From positions 1 to 64,000 of the forward strand of contig CABSNF010000001.1 in assembly GCA_902478995.1 (NCBI GenBank): a stretch of 64,000 bases of DNA, in the 5' to 3' direction. Shown piece after piece: positions 45,746 through 55,817 of this stretch (its first letter is position 1; each line of letters begins with the position of its first letter). The notes beneath the pieces were generated by a model, which ran no database searches, was not told the origin of the DNA, and saw only the letters and a program-made list of their open reading frames with translations. The position numbers and the translations under genes are program-made. This DNA is from an uncultured Collinsella sp. GTDB lineage: Bacteria > Actinomycetota > Coriobacteriia > Coriobacteriales > Coriobacteriaceae.

Positions 45746-45851
45746 AGTGAATCCTTCGTTAGATACTCGGCATGTACCTAACAGGGTACCCAACGTGCGA
45801 GCGCTCTAAAAGAACCTCTCGGTTGCATTTCGAAGGGTCGTGCCGGGCTGC

Positions 45852-46541
45852 CTACTTTTTACGGTGCAAAAAGCGCGCGATGTCTTCTTCGGTGGGGCTT
45901 TTGATGTCAAAGCGCAGCGAGAGCCAGCGCAGACCCATGGTCACGACAACGCATACGACCAGCGCGGCGACATTGCTCATGATGCCGCTCATAACGAGAC
46001 ACACATAGCTTGTCGATCCGGCGATGGCGGCGATGGCATAAAAATTAGTACGTTGGAAAATGCCCGGAACCACGCCCATAAAGCCGTCGCGCAACATGCC
46101 GCCGCCCACCGCGGTGAAAAAGCCCATCATGATGCACACCGCCGGCGCAAAGCCGTAGACCAGCGCCTTGTCTGCTCCAGTGGCGGCGTAGATGCCGACC
46201 GAGATGATGTCGAGCAGGGGAATGAGCTTTTCGGGTTTGTCGACGATTGCCGGGAAAATATAGATGATGGCTGCCGTGGCAATGGAAAGCGGGAGTGCCA
46301 TCGGCTGGTTGAGGATGTAGACGTTGCCCACCTGCAACGTCATGTCGCGCAAGAGACCGCCGCCCAGACCGCAGACCACCGCGAGCGCGACCGCGCCCAC
46401 CAGGTCGAGCTTGTGCTCGCGCGCAACCAGTACACCCGAGATCGATGCAGCGACGACGGCGAACATCTCGAGCCAAAACGGAATAGCGACCATGGCATCC
46501 GAGGCATGTGAGGTAATGGTTATGGCGGCGACGACGGGCAA
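45852..46541 (-). CDS. TRIC-type (UPF0126/YicG) cation channel-like membrane protein
   Basis: A 229-residue, seven-helix membrane protein with the repeated glycine-rich motif seen in this family (GLGGGLLRDMTLQVG and AVGGGMLRDGFMGVVPGIF). Bacterial TRIC homologues form trimeric monovalent-cation channels; some were earlier linked to glycine uptake. TTG start with AGGA upstream. Confidence 0.85.
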   Translation of the reverse strand: MPVVAAITITSHASDAMVAIPFWLEMFAVVAASISGVLVAREHKLDLVGAVALAVVCGLGGGLLRDMTLQVGNVYILNQPMALPLSIATAAIIYIFPAIVDKPEKLIPLLDIISVGIYAATGADKALVYGFAPAVCIMMGFFTAVGGGMLRDGFMGVVPGIFQRTNFYAIAAIAGSTSYVCLVMSGIMSNVAALVVCVVVTMGLRWLSLRFDIKSPTEEDIARFLHRKK

Positions 46542-46844
46542 GATGGGGTCCTTTGGATCGTGGGTTTAGACAATGCCCGTACATAGTACATGGTTGGCGG
46601 GCGTGGCGACCCTATTGCTCGGTAAACGGTTGGCAGCGGATGCTGACATGGCATTGCTGGAATGCCAGGGATCCAAACATGTACGTCACCCTCCAAAAAC
46701 GGCATTTTTCGACATCTTTGAAGGCGGACGTACATGTTTGGATTGAGCTCACAGCATGAGTGAGTTGATTTACTCACATCCGGTATATTTCCCCACTTCA
46801 ACGGACATAAGAGTTGGATACCGGCTCAGAGCGAGAGGCCCTCA
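46542..46844. other. Intergenic region left of the nuclease-fold gene
   Basis: Contains the left 80-bp inverted repeat (46673-46752) and a presumed promoter/operator area with an imperfect palindrome TGAGTGAGTTGATTTACTCA (46757-46776) and CCGGTATA/ATACCGG half-sites before the gene. No other gene is seen. Confidence 0.6.
46673..46752 (+). repeat. Left 80-bp inverted repeat
   Basis: A near-palindrome whose outer 17-bp arms (46671-46687 and 46727-46743) are exact reverse complements, with a core containing CCCTCC and CATTTTTCGACATC. Its partner is at 47863-47942. Confidence 0.85.
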
Positions 46845-47852
46845 ATGGATACCCCTGTTCTCATTTCGCATAAAACCGCATGGCTTGTCCATCATGCACC
46901 CCAGAATTTGGTTCAGTCTCTTGCGCGGCGCGACTACCAGATAGGCGCACAAGGCATCTCCACCCAGCAACGTGTTGCGCGCATACGACAGGCTCTTACC
47001 GACTGCGGCATTCCGTCCGATATGCTTAAGACTATCGATATCGCGGTTGTATTCGAATTCGAGCGAATTCGTACCAAAGGCGTCGTTTGTCACATTCTTG
47101 GACAAAATCTTCCCTACGAGCATATTAACGAGTTGACGCCCGGAATCTTCATCACCGACGAAGCCTTCACCTTTGTGCTCGCTGCCGAGTGGATGGATAG
47201 GATCGAATATCTCGAATATGGCTATGAAGTTTGCGGCGATTATCACATGAGGCTCAATCCCGCCGGCCCTTATACCGGGCAACCAGCCACTACCTCCAAG
47301 GATGAAATAACCAAACTGCTCGATCAGCACCCCGGCAAACCCGGTGCCACACGTGCACGGCTCGCGCTCAGGCACATCTACGATCACTCGGCCTCGCCTA
47401 TGGAGACCGCTTCGGCAATCGCCCTCTCGCTCCCAACAAGCGAAGGCGGCGCCGGTATCCGAGGTATCGAACTCAACAAACCGCTCGAGATCCCTCAACG
47501 TCTCTGGCATTGCACAAAAGCCCGAACACTCAAAATCGATGCCCTCATTACCTATAAGCGCAGGGAGCTCGGTATCGAATATAAGGGCGGTTTTCACGAT
47601 GAGCTCGAGCGCAAGGGAGCAGATGCGGAGCGAGAAGCCGTTCTCTCCCAAATGGGATATCGAATCGTTACGCTCACTTCGGCTCAGTTCGGCAGCCAGC
47701 TCGCCTTTCACCGCGCCATGAACAACATTCGCGAAGCACTCGGCATGCCTCGCTGTACCGACACCGGGTACCAGCGAGAGCAAAACGAACTACGCAAGGC
47801 GCTTATCCGCAACTGGAAGGGCATGCGAGACGAAGAGGCACCTTCCGAATAG
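46845..47852 (+). CDS. VSR/PD-(D/E)XK-fold protein of a Coriobacteriia-type family
   Basis: A 335-residue protein. The N-terminal two thirds resembles the AbiEi/DUF559-linked proteins often expanded in Coriobacteriia (VLISHKTAWLVHHA, CHILGQNLPYEHIN, GIFITDEAFTFVLAAEWM, YGYEVCGDYHM, RARLALRHIYDHSASPMET). The C-terminal 90 residues have a VSR-like endonuclease pattern: Asp in KIDALI, Glu and Lys in GIEYKGGFHDE, then a DAEREAVLSQMGYRIVTLT segment. These could form a metal-binding catalytic site. GAGAGG precedes the ATG. Its function is not established; nuclease activity or a defence role is inferred. Confidence 0.65.
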   Translation: MDTPVLISHKTAWLVHHAPQNLVQSLARRDYQIGAQGISTQQRVARIRQALTDCGIPSDMLKTIDIAVVFEFERIRTKGVVCHILGQNLPYEHINELTPGIFITDEAFTFVLAAEWMDRIEYLEYGYEVCGDYHMRLNPAGPYTGQPATTSKDEITKLLDQHPGKPGATRARLALRHIYDHSASPMETASAIALSLPTSEGGAGIRGIELNKPLEIPQRLWHCTKARTLKIDALITYKRRELGIEYKGGFHDELERKGADAEREAVLSQMGYRIVTLTSAQFGSQLAFHRAMNNIREALGMPRCTDTGYQREQNELRKALIRNWKGMRDEEAPSE

Positions 47853-47862
47853 TGCCACTCCC

Positions 47863-47942
47863 GTGAACTCAATCCAAACGTGTACGTCAGCCTTCAAAGA
47901 TGTCGAAAAATGTCGGTTTTGGAGGGTGACGTACATGTTTGG
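47863..47942 (-). repeat. Right 80-bp inverted repeat
   Basis: Reverse-complement partner of 46673-46752 with five mismatches. It begins ten bases after the gene's stop codon and ends 32 bp before the tRNA-Ser terminator. Confidence 0.85.
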
Positions 47943-47974
47943 GGAAGCGTGGGATCGAGACGTATTTCGATAAC

Positions 47975-47997
47975 AAAAAAGCCCCATTGCTGGGGCT
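47975..47997 (-). terminator. Terminator of tRNA-Ser(CGA)
   Basis: On the minus strand AGCCCC pairs with GGGGCT, followed by T6. Confidence 0.8.
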
Positions 47998-48009
47998 CAT
48001 ACCATCTAA

Positions 48010-48100
48010 TGGCGGAGGAGGAGGGATTCGAACCCTCGTGACCTTATACAGGCCAAACGGTTTTCGAGACCGCCGCATTCAACCACTCTGCCACCCCTCC
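48010..48100 (-). tRNA. tRNA-Ser (anticodon CGA)
   Basis: A 91-base class II tRNA on the minus strand. Acceptor GGAGGGG, anticodon loop CTCGAAA, long variable arm, T-arm GAGGGTTCGAATCCCTC and encoded CCA. Confidence 0.95.
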
Positions 48101-48109
48101 GCGTGGGGT

Positions 48110-48140
48110 AAAAACAAAGCAGGCTCGAAGGCCTGCTTTG
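48110..48140 (-). terminator. Terminator of tRNA-Ser(GGA)
   Basis: On the minus strand CAAAGCAGGC pairs with GCCTGCTTTG around a six-base loop, followed by TTTTTA. Confidence 0.8.
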
Positions 48141-48148
48141 GAATTAAC

Positions 48149-48239
48149 TGGCGGAGAGTCAGGGATTTGAACCCTGGAGACGCTTTTGACGCCTACACGA
48201 TTTCCAATCGTGCTCCTTCGGCCACTCGGACAACTCTCC
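48149..48239 (-). tRNA. tRNA-Ser (anticodon GGA)
   Basis: A 91-base class II tRNA on the minus strand. Acceptor GGAGAGT/ACTCTCC, anticodon loop TTGGAAA, long variable arm and encoded CCA. Confidence 0.95.
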
Positions 48240-48690
48240 GTTAAATGCGAAAGTCAGTATACACGAGGAATCGCAAAGTGCAAACAGAAAAGTTGGCATT
48301 TTTTAAAACGTTCGGCCGCGCTTGGCGTTGCAGCGGGGTTTGAGGTGCCAAAAAAAACGGCTTCCGACCAGCGTGGTTGATCAACTCAATTGTTCAAAAG
48401 GGGTATTCATAAGCGACTTGGCAATGAATTTAAAAATCTTTGGGTGGTGCTGTGGACCACTGGTATGTATTTCGCGACCACAGCCTTGTGCCCGTTGACC
48501 TGCGGCTTGGCTCAGCTTGTCTCCGCGGCACCGTATCTTGTCCACAGATTCGTCAAGCTTTTGGTCGGCATTTGGTTGGAATGCGCATGAAACGTGGTGC
48601 GAGCATGGGCATATGTGGAGGTCATGAGGTTGTAGCTGCATATTCTTGCGGCCTGGGAGGTTGAAAGATATTATTACCAAGTCTTTTCCT
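48240..48690. other. Intergenic region between tRNA-Ser and rpsF
   Basis: About 450 bp without a supported gene; short open frames on both strands show no family features. It contains one exact actinobacterial-type DnaA box, TTGTCCACA (48538-48546), and probably the promoter of the rpsF operon. Confidence 0.5.
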
Positions 48691-48719
48691 GCTTCAGGCG
48701 CACCTTCACGACCTGAAGC
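48691..48719 (+). promoter_or_regulatory. Leader hairpin before rpsF, possible S6:S18 autoregulatory site
   Basis: GCTTCAGG pairs with CCTGAAGC around a 13-base loop (CGCACCTTCACGA), 27 bp before the rpsF start. Many rpsF operons carry a leader bound by the S6:S18 complex; the match here is by position and general shape only. Confidence 0.35.
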
Positions 48720-48745
48720 CACATTTGCCCAGAGGAGGTGACAAT

Positions 48746-49039
48746 ATGAAGGCTTATGAACTGCTGTTCTTTGTTGACCCGTCGCTCGACCCCGAGACTC
48801 GTCTCGCTGTTATGAAGCGTATCGATACCACGATCGCTGAGGGCGCTGGCAAGGTCGACTCCGTTGACGAGTGGGGCAAGCGCAAGCTCGCCTACGAGAT
48901 CAACGACCTCACCGATGGTGACTACACCCTCATCAACTTCCACGCAGATCCTACCCAGATCGCCGAGCTTGATCGCGTCCTGCGCATCACCGACGCTGTG
49001 GTCCGCCACATGATCGTCCGTCGCGACGACCAGGAGTAA
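48746..49039 (+). CDS. rpsF: 30S ribosomal protein S6
   Basis: A 97-residue protein (MKAYELLFFVDPSLD, WGKRKLAYEINDLTDGDY). It binds 16S rRNA with S18. The ATG at 48746 has AGAGGAGGTG upstream; seven in-frame upstream codons contain that site. First gene of rpsF-ssb-rpsR-rplI. Confidence 0.95.
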   Translation: MKAYELLFFVDPSLDPETRLAVMKRIDTTIAEGAGKVDSVDEWGKRKLAYEINDLTDGDYTLINFHADPTQIAELDRVLRITDAVVRHMIVRRDDQE

Positions 49040-49087
49040 GACTGTCGTTTTGGACTGGGCTTGTGCCCCAAGAGGAAGTAGTGAGTT

Positions 49088-49540
49088 ATGAGCATCAATC
49101 GAGTGAACATCACCGGTAACCTCACCCGCGATCCCGAGCTGCGCGCCACCGCCGGCGGAACCCAGGTTCTGTCCTTTGGCGTCGCCGTGAACGATCGTCG
49201 CCGCAACGCGCAGACTGGCGAGTGGGAGGACTATCCCAACTTTGTCGACTGCACCATGTTCGGCACCCGCGCCGAGGCCGTGAGCCGTTTCCTGGCAAAG
49301 GGAAACAAGGTCGCGATCGAGGGCAAGCTGCGCTACAGCTCTTGGGAGCGCGACGGCCAGCGCCGGAGCAAGCTTGAGGTCATCGTCGATGAGATCGAGT
49401 TTATGAGCTCCCGTGGTGGCCAGGGTGGCTACGACCAGGGCGGTTACGCCCCCGCAGCTCCCGCGCCCGCAGCACGTCCTGCCGCACCGGTGGCTACGCC
49501 GCCCGCGGTCGACGTCTACGATGAGGACATCCCGTTCTAA
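49088..49540 (+). CDS. ssb: Single-stranded DNA-binding protein
   Basis: A 150-residue OB-fold protein (INRVNITGNLTRDPELRAT, FGVAVNDRRRN). A Gly/Gln/Pro/Ala-rich linker and the conserved acidic tip DEDIPF, which recruits replication and repair partners, complete it. Confidence 0.96.
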   Translation: MSINRVNITGNLTRDPELRATAGGTQVLSFGVAVNDRRRNAQTGEWEDYPNFVDCTMFGTRAEAVSRFLAKGNKVAIEGKLRYSSWERDGQRRSKLEVIVDEIEFMSSRGGQGGYDQGGYAPAAPAPAARPAAPVATPPAVDVYDEDIPF

Positions 49541-49612
49541 GGGTTGTTCACCTATTTTTGAGTGAGAGGCGGCTTCGGTTCGCCGAAGTTGCCAAATGAA
49601 AGGTATTTTGAC

Positions 49613-49879
49613 ATGGCTAATGATTTTTCTGCACGTCAGCCGCGTCGTAAGTACTGCCAGTTCTGCAAGGAGAACACTGAGTTCATCGACTATAAGGACA
49701 CTCAGCTTCTCCGTAAGTACATGACCGACCGTGGCAAGATCAAGCCCCGTCGCGTCACTGGCGCTTGCACGCAGCATCAGCATGACATCGCCAACGCCAT
49801 CAAGCGCGCCCGCGAGATGGCTCTCCTGCCGTACACCGTCCCCGTGGTTTCCTCTCGTGGCAACCGCGACCGCGGCTAA
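49613..49879 (+). CDS. rpsR: 30S ribosomal protein S18
   Basis: An 88-residue protein ([34 protein letters not shown]). Its Cys-x2-Cys plus downstream Cys and His look like the zinc-binding (C+) form. I chose the ATG at 49613 with AAAGG upstream. A small hairpin (GCTTCGG/CCGAAGT) lies between ssb and this gene. Confidence 0.95.
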   Translation: MANDFSARQPRRKYCQFCKENTEFIDYKDTQLLRKYMTDRGKIKPRRVTGACTQHQHDIANAIKRAREMALLPYTVPVVSSRGNRDRG

Positions 49880-49894
49880 GAAGGGAGACGCATC

Positions 49895-50434
49895 ATGAAG
49901 GTTATTCTTCTCGATGAGATCAAGGGCAAGGGCGGCGAGGGTGACGTCGTAGAGGTTGCTCAGGGTTACGCTGAGAACTTCCTGTTCCCCAAGAAGCTCG
50001 CTGTTGCCGCCACCAAGGGCAACCTCAAGCAGCTTGACGAGCGTCGCAACAACATCGCCAAGCGCGAGGCCGTCCGTCTGGCTACCGCCAACGAGACCAA
50101 GGCTGCCTTCGAGGGCAAGACGGTCACCGTTGACGTCAAGGTCGGCGACGAGGGCATCCTCTTTGGCTCCGTTACCGCCGCTATGATCGCTGACGCCATC
50201 AAGGCTCAGCTCGGTATGGACATCGACCGCAAGCGCGTCGAGCTCGGTAAGCCCATCAAGGTTGCCGGTGCCCACACCGTTGCCATCTCGCTGTACCGCG
50301 AGATCAAGGCCGAGGTTGTCGTTCTCGTCGGCGTTACCGCCGAGGAGCTCGCTGCCGAGGCTGAGGTCGAGGAGGCCGCTGAGGTCGCCGAGGCCGAGAC
50401 CGCCGAGGTCGAGACTGAGGCTGCTGCCGAGTAG
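49895..50434 (+). CDS. rplI: 50S ribosomal protein L9
   Basis: A 179-residue protein starting MKVILLDEIKGKGGEGDVV, with the N-domain GYAENFLFPKKLA. About 30 residues longer than the usual 150 because of an acidic Ala/Glu-rich tail (from about 150). Confidence 0.95.
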   Translation: MKVILLDEIKGKGGEGDVVEVAQGYAENFLFPKKLAVAATKGNLKQLDERRNNIAKREAVRLATANETKAAFEGKTVTVDVKVGDEGILFGSVTAAMIADAIKAQLGMDIDRKRVELGKPIKVAGAHTVAISLYREIKAEVVVLVGVTAEELAAEAEVEEAAEVAEAETAEVETEAAAE

Positions 50435-50466
50435 CATTTGCTGCAACGCAACAATCTTGTTCTAAG

Positions 50467-50499
50467 AAGGGCGCTCTGGGAAACCAGGGCGCCCTTTTG
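50467..50499 (+). terminator. Terminator of the rpsF operon
   Basis: AAGGGCGC pairs with GCGCCCTT (stem extended by CTGG/CCAG), followed by TTTTGTTTTTT. Confidence 0.85.
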
Positions 50500-50658
50500 T
50501 TTTTTGCGCTGAGTGAGTGTCATGGTGAACATTGCGTCGAAGTCCTATATACAGGACCGTTCATCCGTTTGGTTCGGTGATGATTGGCGGCGCGTGGCGC
50601 GTTTTGGGACCGTGGCTGATACTATGGATGCTCGCAAGCGATATGAATGAGGATGCTC

Positions 50659-52050
50659 ATGGCATATGACGATAGGGAGACCGGGCTGACGGTTGAGGAC
50701 CGCGGCTCAAAGTTGGGTCTTCCCCAAAACCAAGATGCAGAGGCCAATGTACTGGCCGCTATGCTGCTATCGCCCGAGGTGGTCGAAGAGGCCCAGGTCG
50801 AGCTGCAGCCCGATGACTTCTACCGGCCCATTCATAAGACCATCTATACCGCGATGGTCGATATGTACAACAGCCGCATTCCCATCGACTCCATCTCGCT
50901 GATCGATTACCTGAGAAGCATCAACAAGCTCGATGCCGTGGGCGGCGAAGCGTACATTTTGGAGTTGATGGGTCAGACCCTGTCGCTCGTCAACTGGCAG
51001 CACCATGCCGCCATCGTTCGCCGCGACTCGATGCTGCGTGAGCTGATCGGCGCCACCAACGAGATCAACGCGCTGGCATATAACGCCCCCACCGACACCA
51101 AAGAGGTCGTGGAGCTGGCCGAGAGCAAGCTGCTCAAGGTTACGGCGCGCGAGGTCAAGTCGAGCTACAAGACGCTGACCGAGTTTATGGTCGAGGCCTA
51201 TAACGAGGCCGAGGAAGTGTGCCAGGCCGGTGGCCAGGCTGCGGGCGTGCCCACGGGCTTCCCGTCGCTCGACCGCATGCTCATGGGCTTCCGCGAGGGT
51301 CAGCTCATCATCATCGGCGCCCGTCCTGCTGTAGGTAAGACGTCGTTCGCTCTGAACCTGGCGCTCAACGCTGCCGCTGCTGGTTATACCGTCGGCTTCT
51401 TCTCGCTGGAGATGTCGGGCAAGGAAATTGCCCAGCGTCTGATTTGCGCCTACGCCATGATCTCGATCAGTGACTTCCGCATGGGCCGCATTAGCCCCGA
51501 GCAGTGGGCCAATATCAACGAGGCCACGCAGACCTTGTCCAAGCTCGATATTCTGATTGACGATACGCCCGGCACCACAGTGACCGAGATTCGCGCCAAG
51601 AGCCGCCGAATGCTCCATAACAAGGAGAAGGCAATCATCATTCTGGACTACCTGCAGCTGGTGAGTCCTCCGCCGGGACGCCGCTCCGAGAGCCGTACCG
51701 TCGAGGTTTCGGAGATGTCGCGTGGTCTGAAGATCATGGCCAAGGAGCTCAAGATCCCGCTCATCGCGCTGTCGCAGCTTTCGCGTCAGGTTGAATCCCG
51801 TACCGGCAAGCGCCCGCAGCTTTCCGACCTTCGTGAATCGGGCTCCATCGAGCAGGACGCCGATATCGTTATGTTCTTGGACCGCTCCGCCGACGAGGCC
51901 GAGGCCTCGCGCGACGATCGACCCGACGAGGGCGTCACGCGTATCGTCGTGGCCAAGAACCGTTCGGGCCCGATCGGCGACGTCGACCTGATGTTCCTGC
52001 CGGCATCCACCAAGTTCTATGAGCTTGATGGGGCACATGCCGAGGAGTAG
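50659..52050 (+). CDS. dnaB: Replicative DNA helicase DnaB
   Basis: A 463-residue hexameric fork helicase. The N-terminal domain (about 20-130; PQNQDAEANVLAAMLLSPEVV) is followed by a RecA-like domain with Walker A GARPAVGKTSFALNL, Walker B IIILDYLQL, and SQLSRQVESR. The third of three close in-frame ATGs (50659) has GAGG about eight bases upstream. Probably loaded with help from the DciA-like protein. Confidence 0.95.
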   Translation: MAYDDRETGLTVEDRGSKLGLPQNQDAEANVLAAMLLSPEVVEEAQVELQPDDFYRPIHKTIYTAMVDMYNSRIPIDSISLIDYLRSINKLDAVGGEAYILELMGQTLSLVNWQHHAAIVRRDSMLRELIGATNEINALAYNAPTDTKEVVELAESKLLKVTAREVKSSYKTLTEFMVEAYNEAEEVCQAGGQAAGVPTGFPSLDRMLMGFREGQLIIIGARPAVGKTSFALNLALNAAAAGYTVGFFSLEMSGKEIAQRLICAYAMISISDFRMGRISPEQWANINEATQTLSKLDILIDDTPGTTVTEIRAKSRRMLHNKEKAIIILDYLQLVSPPPGRRSESRTVEVSEMSRGLKIMAKELKIPLIALSQLSRQVESRTGKRPQLSDLRESGSIEQDADIVMFLDRSADEAEASRDDRPDEGVTRIVVAKNRSGPIGDVDLMFLPASTKFYELDGAHAEE

Positions 52051-52134
52051 GACAGGCGCCCGTTGCACGGGTATACTGGGAATGTTTTGTGCTTCTGCGT
52101 GCCGGCGTGGCGCGTAGACAGTCCATGAATGTAA

Positions 52135-53430
<1,296 letters not shown>

Positions 53431-53548
53431 TCGGGACTATTTGGTTATTGCGATATACCCCTTTGCAGCCCGGACGGGCGGCCGAGGGATATATTTGCTT
53501 GCAAAGGGCTCGCGCGGAGCGGGCCGTTAATCCATAGAGGAGGCACCC

Positions 53549-54853
53549 TTGAAGGCGGACACTCAAACCATCGACATCCTGTTGTTGGGCAGCGGCGGCC
53601 GTGAGCATGCTTTGGCAGCTAAGCTCGCAGCATCACCGCGCGCCGGCAAGCTCTACATCGCGCCGGGCAACGGCGGCACCGCGAGCTGCGGCGAGAACGT
53701 TGTTCTCGACGACTGCGATCCTGCGGCTGTGGCGGCGTTTGCGCAGAGCCACGGATGCGGACTCGTGGTAATTGGCCCCGAGGCTCCGCTCGTGGCGGGC
53801 GTGGCCGACGCCGTGCGCGCGGCGGGTATTCCCTGCTTTGGCCCGGGTGCCGAGGGCGCCCAGATGGAGGGCTCCAAGCTGTTCTCCAAGCAGCTCATGG
53901 AGCGCGCGGGTATTCCGACGGCAGCCTACGGCTCGTTTACCGACGAGGCTTCGGCTCTCGCCTACGTGCGCGAGCAGGGCGCCCCGCTGGTCGTCAAGGC
54001 CGACGGCCTTGCCGCGGGCAAGGGCGTTATCGTGGCGACCGAACTTGAGCAGGCCGAGGAGGCCGTGCGCGAGTGCTTTGGCGGCACCTTTGGCGATGCC
54101 GGCAACACCGTGGTTATCGAGGAGATGCTGACCGGCCCCGAGTGCTCGCTGTTGGCCTTTACCGACGGCAAGACCGTGCGCCCCATGGCCACCTCGCAGG
54201 ACCACAAGCGCGCGCTCGAGGGCGACAAGGGCCCCAACACCGGCGGCATGGGCGTCTACAGCCCGGTGCCCATCGTGACCGACGAGGAGCACGCCACCAT
54301 GGTGAAGGTCATGGAGCAGACCGTGGCCGAGCTCGCTGCCGAGGGTATCGACTACCGCGGCTGCCTGTACGGCGGCTTTATGCTCACGCCTGCCGGTCCC
54401 AAGGTACTGGAGTTCAATGCCCGCTTTGGTGATCCCGAGACGCAGGTCGTGCTGCCGCGCCTTAAGAATGACCTGGTCGAGGTCATGCTGGCTTGTGCCA
54501 ACTGCGAGCTCGATCAGATTGAGCTCGACTGGCGTGACGAGTGGGCCGTGGCCGTTGTCCTGACGAGTGCGGGTTATCCCGGCAGCTACGAGAAGGGCAA
54601 GGTCATCACTGGCATTGAGGATGCCGAGGCCATGGAGAACGTGACCGTGTACCACGCGGGCACTGCCGTGGTGGACGGCCAGCTCGTGACCAATGGTGGC
54701 CGCGTGCTTGCCGTGACCGCTCTGGGCGACACGTTCGAGAACGCTCACAACCTTGCCTACGAGGCCTGCGAGAAGATTGATTTTGAGGGCAAGACCCTGC
54801 GTCACGACATCGGCCTGCGCGCGCTGCGCGGCCGCGACGCCTGGGATGCCTAA
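53549..54853 (+). CDS. purD: Phosphoribosylamine--glycine ligase
   Basis: A 434-residue ATP-grasp enzyme making GAR in purine synthesis. Motifs: [49 protein letters not shown] and [13 protein letters not shown]. The start is TTG at 53549 with GAGGAGG upstream. Confidence 0.95.
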   Translation: MKADTQTIDILLLGSGGREHALAAKLAASPRAGKLYIAPGNGGTASCGENVVLDDCDPAAVAAFAQSHGCGLVVIGPEAPLVAGVADAVRAAGIPCFGPGAEGAQMEGSKLFSKQLMERAGIPTAAYGSFTDEASALAYVREQGAPLVVKADGLAAGKGVIVATELEQAEEAVRECFGGTFGDAGNTVVIEEMLTGPECSLLAFTDGKTVRPMATSQDHKRALEGDKGPNTGGMGVYSPVPIVTDEEHATMVKVMEQTVAELAAEGIDYRGCLYGGFMLTPAGPKVLEFNARFGDPETQVVLPRLKNDLVEVMLACANCELDQIELDWRDEWAVAVVLTSAGYPGSYEKGKVITGIEDAEAMENVTVYHAGTAVVDGQLVTNGGRVLAVTALGDTFENAHNLAYEACEKIDFEGKTLRHDIGLRALRGRDAWDA

Positions 54854-54874
54854 AATCCGAGAGGAATGAGACGG

Positions 54875-55570
54875 ATGGACGAGAAGAACGAAGAGCTCGT
54901 GGACGCGCAGATCGTCGAAGAGGACAGCCGCATGTATGGGCACGCCGAGGGCGAGCCTGGTGGCGAGGTCGCTGACGAGCCGGCGCTGGTGCTGGGCGAC
55001 GACGACCCGCACGATGCCGAGCTGCACGAGAAGATTCTTTCGGAGGAGTGCGCCTGGAAGGGCAAGATCCTCGACGTCCACCGTCTTGAGGTTGAGCTGC
55101 CCAACGGTCACCGCAGCGCCCGCGATATCGTTCGCCATCCGGGTGCGGCGGCCGTTGTGGCACTGACCGAGAGCGGCAAGATCGTACTGGTGCGTCAGTA
55201 CCGCACCGCCATCGACCGCGTGACGGTCGAGATTCCCGCCGGCAAGCTCGATCCAGGCGAGGACCCACTCGATTGCGCCAAACGCGAGCTGCATGAGGAG
55301 ACGGGCTTTAGGGCTGGTCGTATTCGCTTTTTGACGTCGATTGTCACGTCCTGCGGTTTTTGCGATGAGATCATCCACATCTACTTGGCTACCAAGCTCG
55401 AGTTTGATGCGCCCAACCCCGATGATGACGAGTTTGTCAACGTTGACCTGGTGCCGCTGCACGAGCTGATCGACGCCGTGCTCGACGGCAAGATCGAAGA
55501 CGCCAAGACCGTCGTAGGCGCGCTTGCCTGTGACAGCATCGCGCACCGCCTTGGGGGCACGGAGCTCTAG
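54875..55570 (+). CDS. NUDIX hydrolase, ADP-ribose pyrophosphatase-like
   Basis: A 231-residue protein. A 40-residue acidic N-terminal extension precedes the NUDIX domain, whose box reads GEDPLDCAKRELHEETGFRAG (start of GX5EX7REUXEEXGU, with catalytic Glu pair). Upstream VRQYRTAIDRVTVEIPAGKLD is typical of ADP-ribose or related sugar-nucleotide hydrolases. The second ATG (54875) has GAGAGGA upstream. 21 bp after purD, probably cotranscribed. Confidence 0.85.
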   Translation: MDEKNEELVDAQIVEEDSRMYGHAEGEPGGEVADEPALVLGDDDPHDAELHEKILSEECAWKGKILDVHRLEVELPNGHRSARDIVRHPGAAAVVALTESGKIVLVRQYRTAIDRVTVEIPAGKLDPGEDPLDCAKRELHEETGFRAGRIRFLTSIVTSCGFCDEIIHIYLATKLEFDAPNPDDDEFVNVDLVPLHELIDAVLDGKIEDAKTVVGALACDSIAHRLGGTEL

Positions 55571-55598
55571 GTTACGCGGTTTTACCAAACCGCGTAAC
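55571..55598 (+). terminator. Hairpin after the NUDIX gene
   Basis: A perfect 12-bp stem GTTACGCGGTTT/AAACCGCGTAAC with a TACC loop begins immediately after the stop codon. There is no T-run; likely an mRNA 3' structure or weak terminator. Confidence 0.5.
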
Positions 55599-55613
55599 GA
55601 GTCGACGCTGCAA

Positions 55614-55707
55614 ACGCCCCTAAGCGGCAATCTGCCTTTCAATCGTCGCTCGCGTACCGAAGTACGCGTCGCTCCTCTTTCAAGGCACCTTGCTCGCTTA
55701 GGGACGT
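55614..55707. repeat. Structured intergenic element before the ABC transporter
   Basis: The outer arms ACGCCCCTAAGCG (55614-55626) and CGCTTAGGGACGT (55695-55707) pair at 12 of 13 positions. Inside is a second hairpin, GCGTAC/GTACGC around CGAA (about 55652-55667). Neither coding nor a standard terminator. Confidence 0.6.
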
Positions 55708-55817
55708 TTTCGCTGACGTTGCTAGAACATCGGCGTTATGTTTGTTGGGACGCTTTGTTTTCAGCCCGACCGGCTCAACCGGATTTATCACGCTATTTAT
55801 TTCTCTTCGAGGACTGC

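Larger units (their letters stand above)
46673..47942. mobile_element. Single-gene unit bounded by 80-bp inverted repeats
   Basis: 46673-46752 and the reverse complement of 47863-47942 match at 75 of 80 positions. Each repeat is itself a near-palindrome with arms CCAAACATGTACGTC. Between them is one gene (46845-47852) and its control region. There is no transposase inside and no obvious target duplication at the ends. It sits next to two tRNA-Ser genes. Mobility is an inference. Confidence 0.6.

Noticed and set aside
48538..48546. Exact TTGTCCACA DnaA box upstream of rpsF as an origin
   Set aside because: A single isolated copy, not at a strand switch and 16-19 kb from dnaA; it may be a titration or regulatory site or chance.
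48381..48722. Small open frames between tRNA-Ser and rpsF
   Set aside because: No ribosome site, no recognised family and low-quality protein composition.
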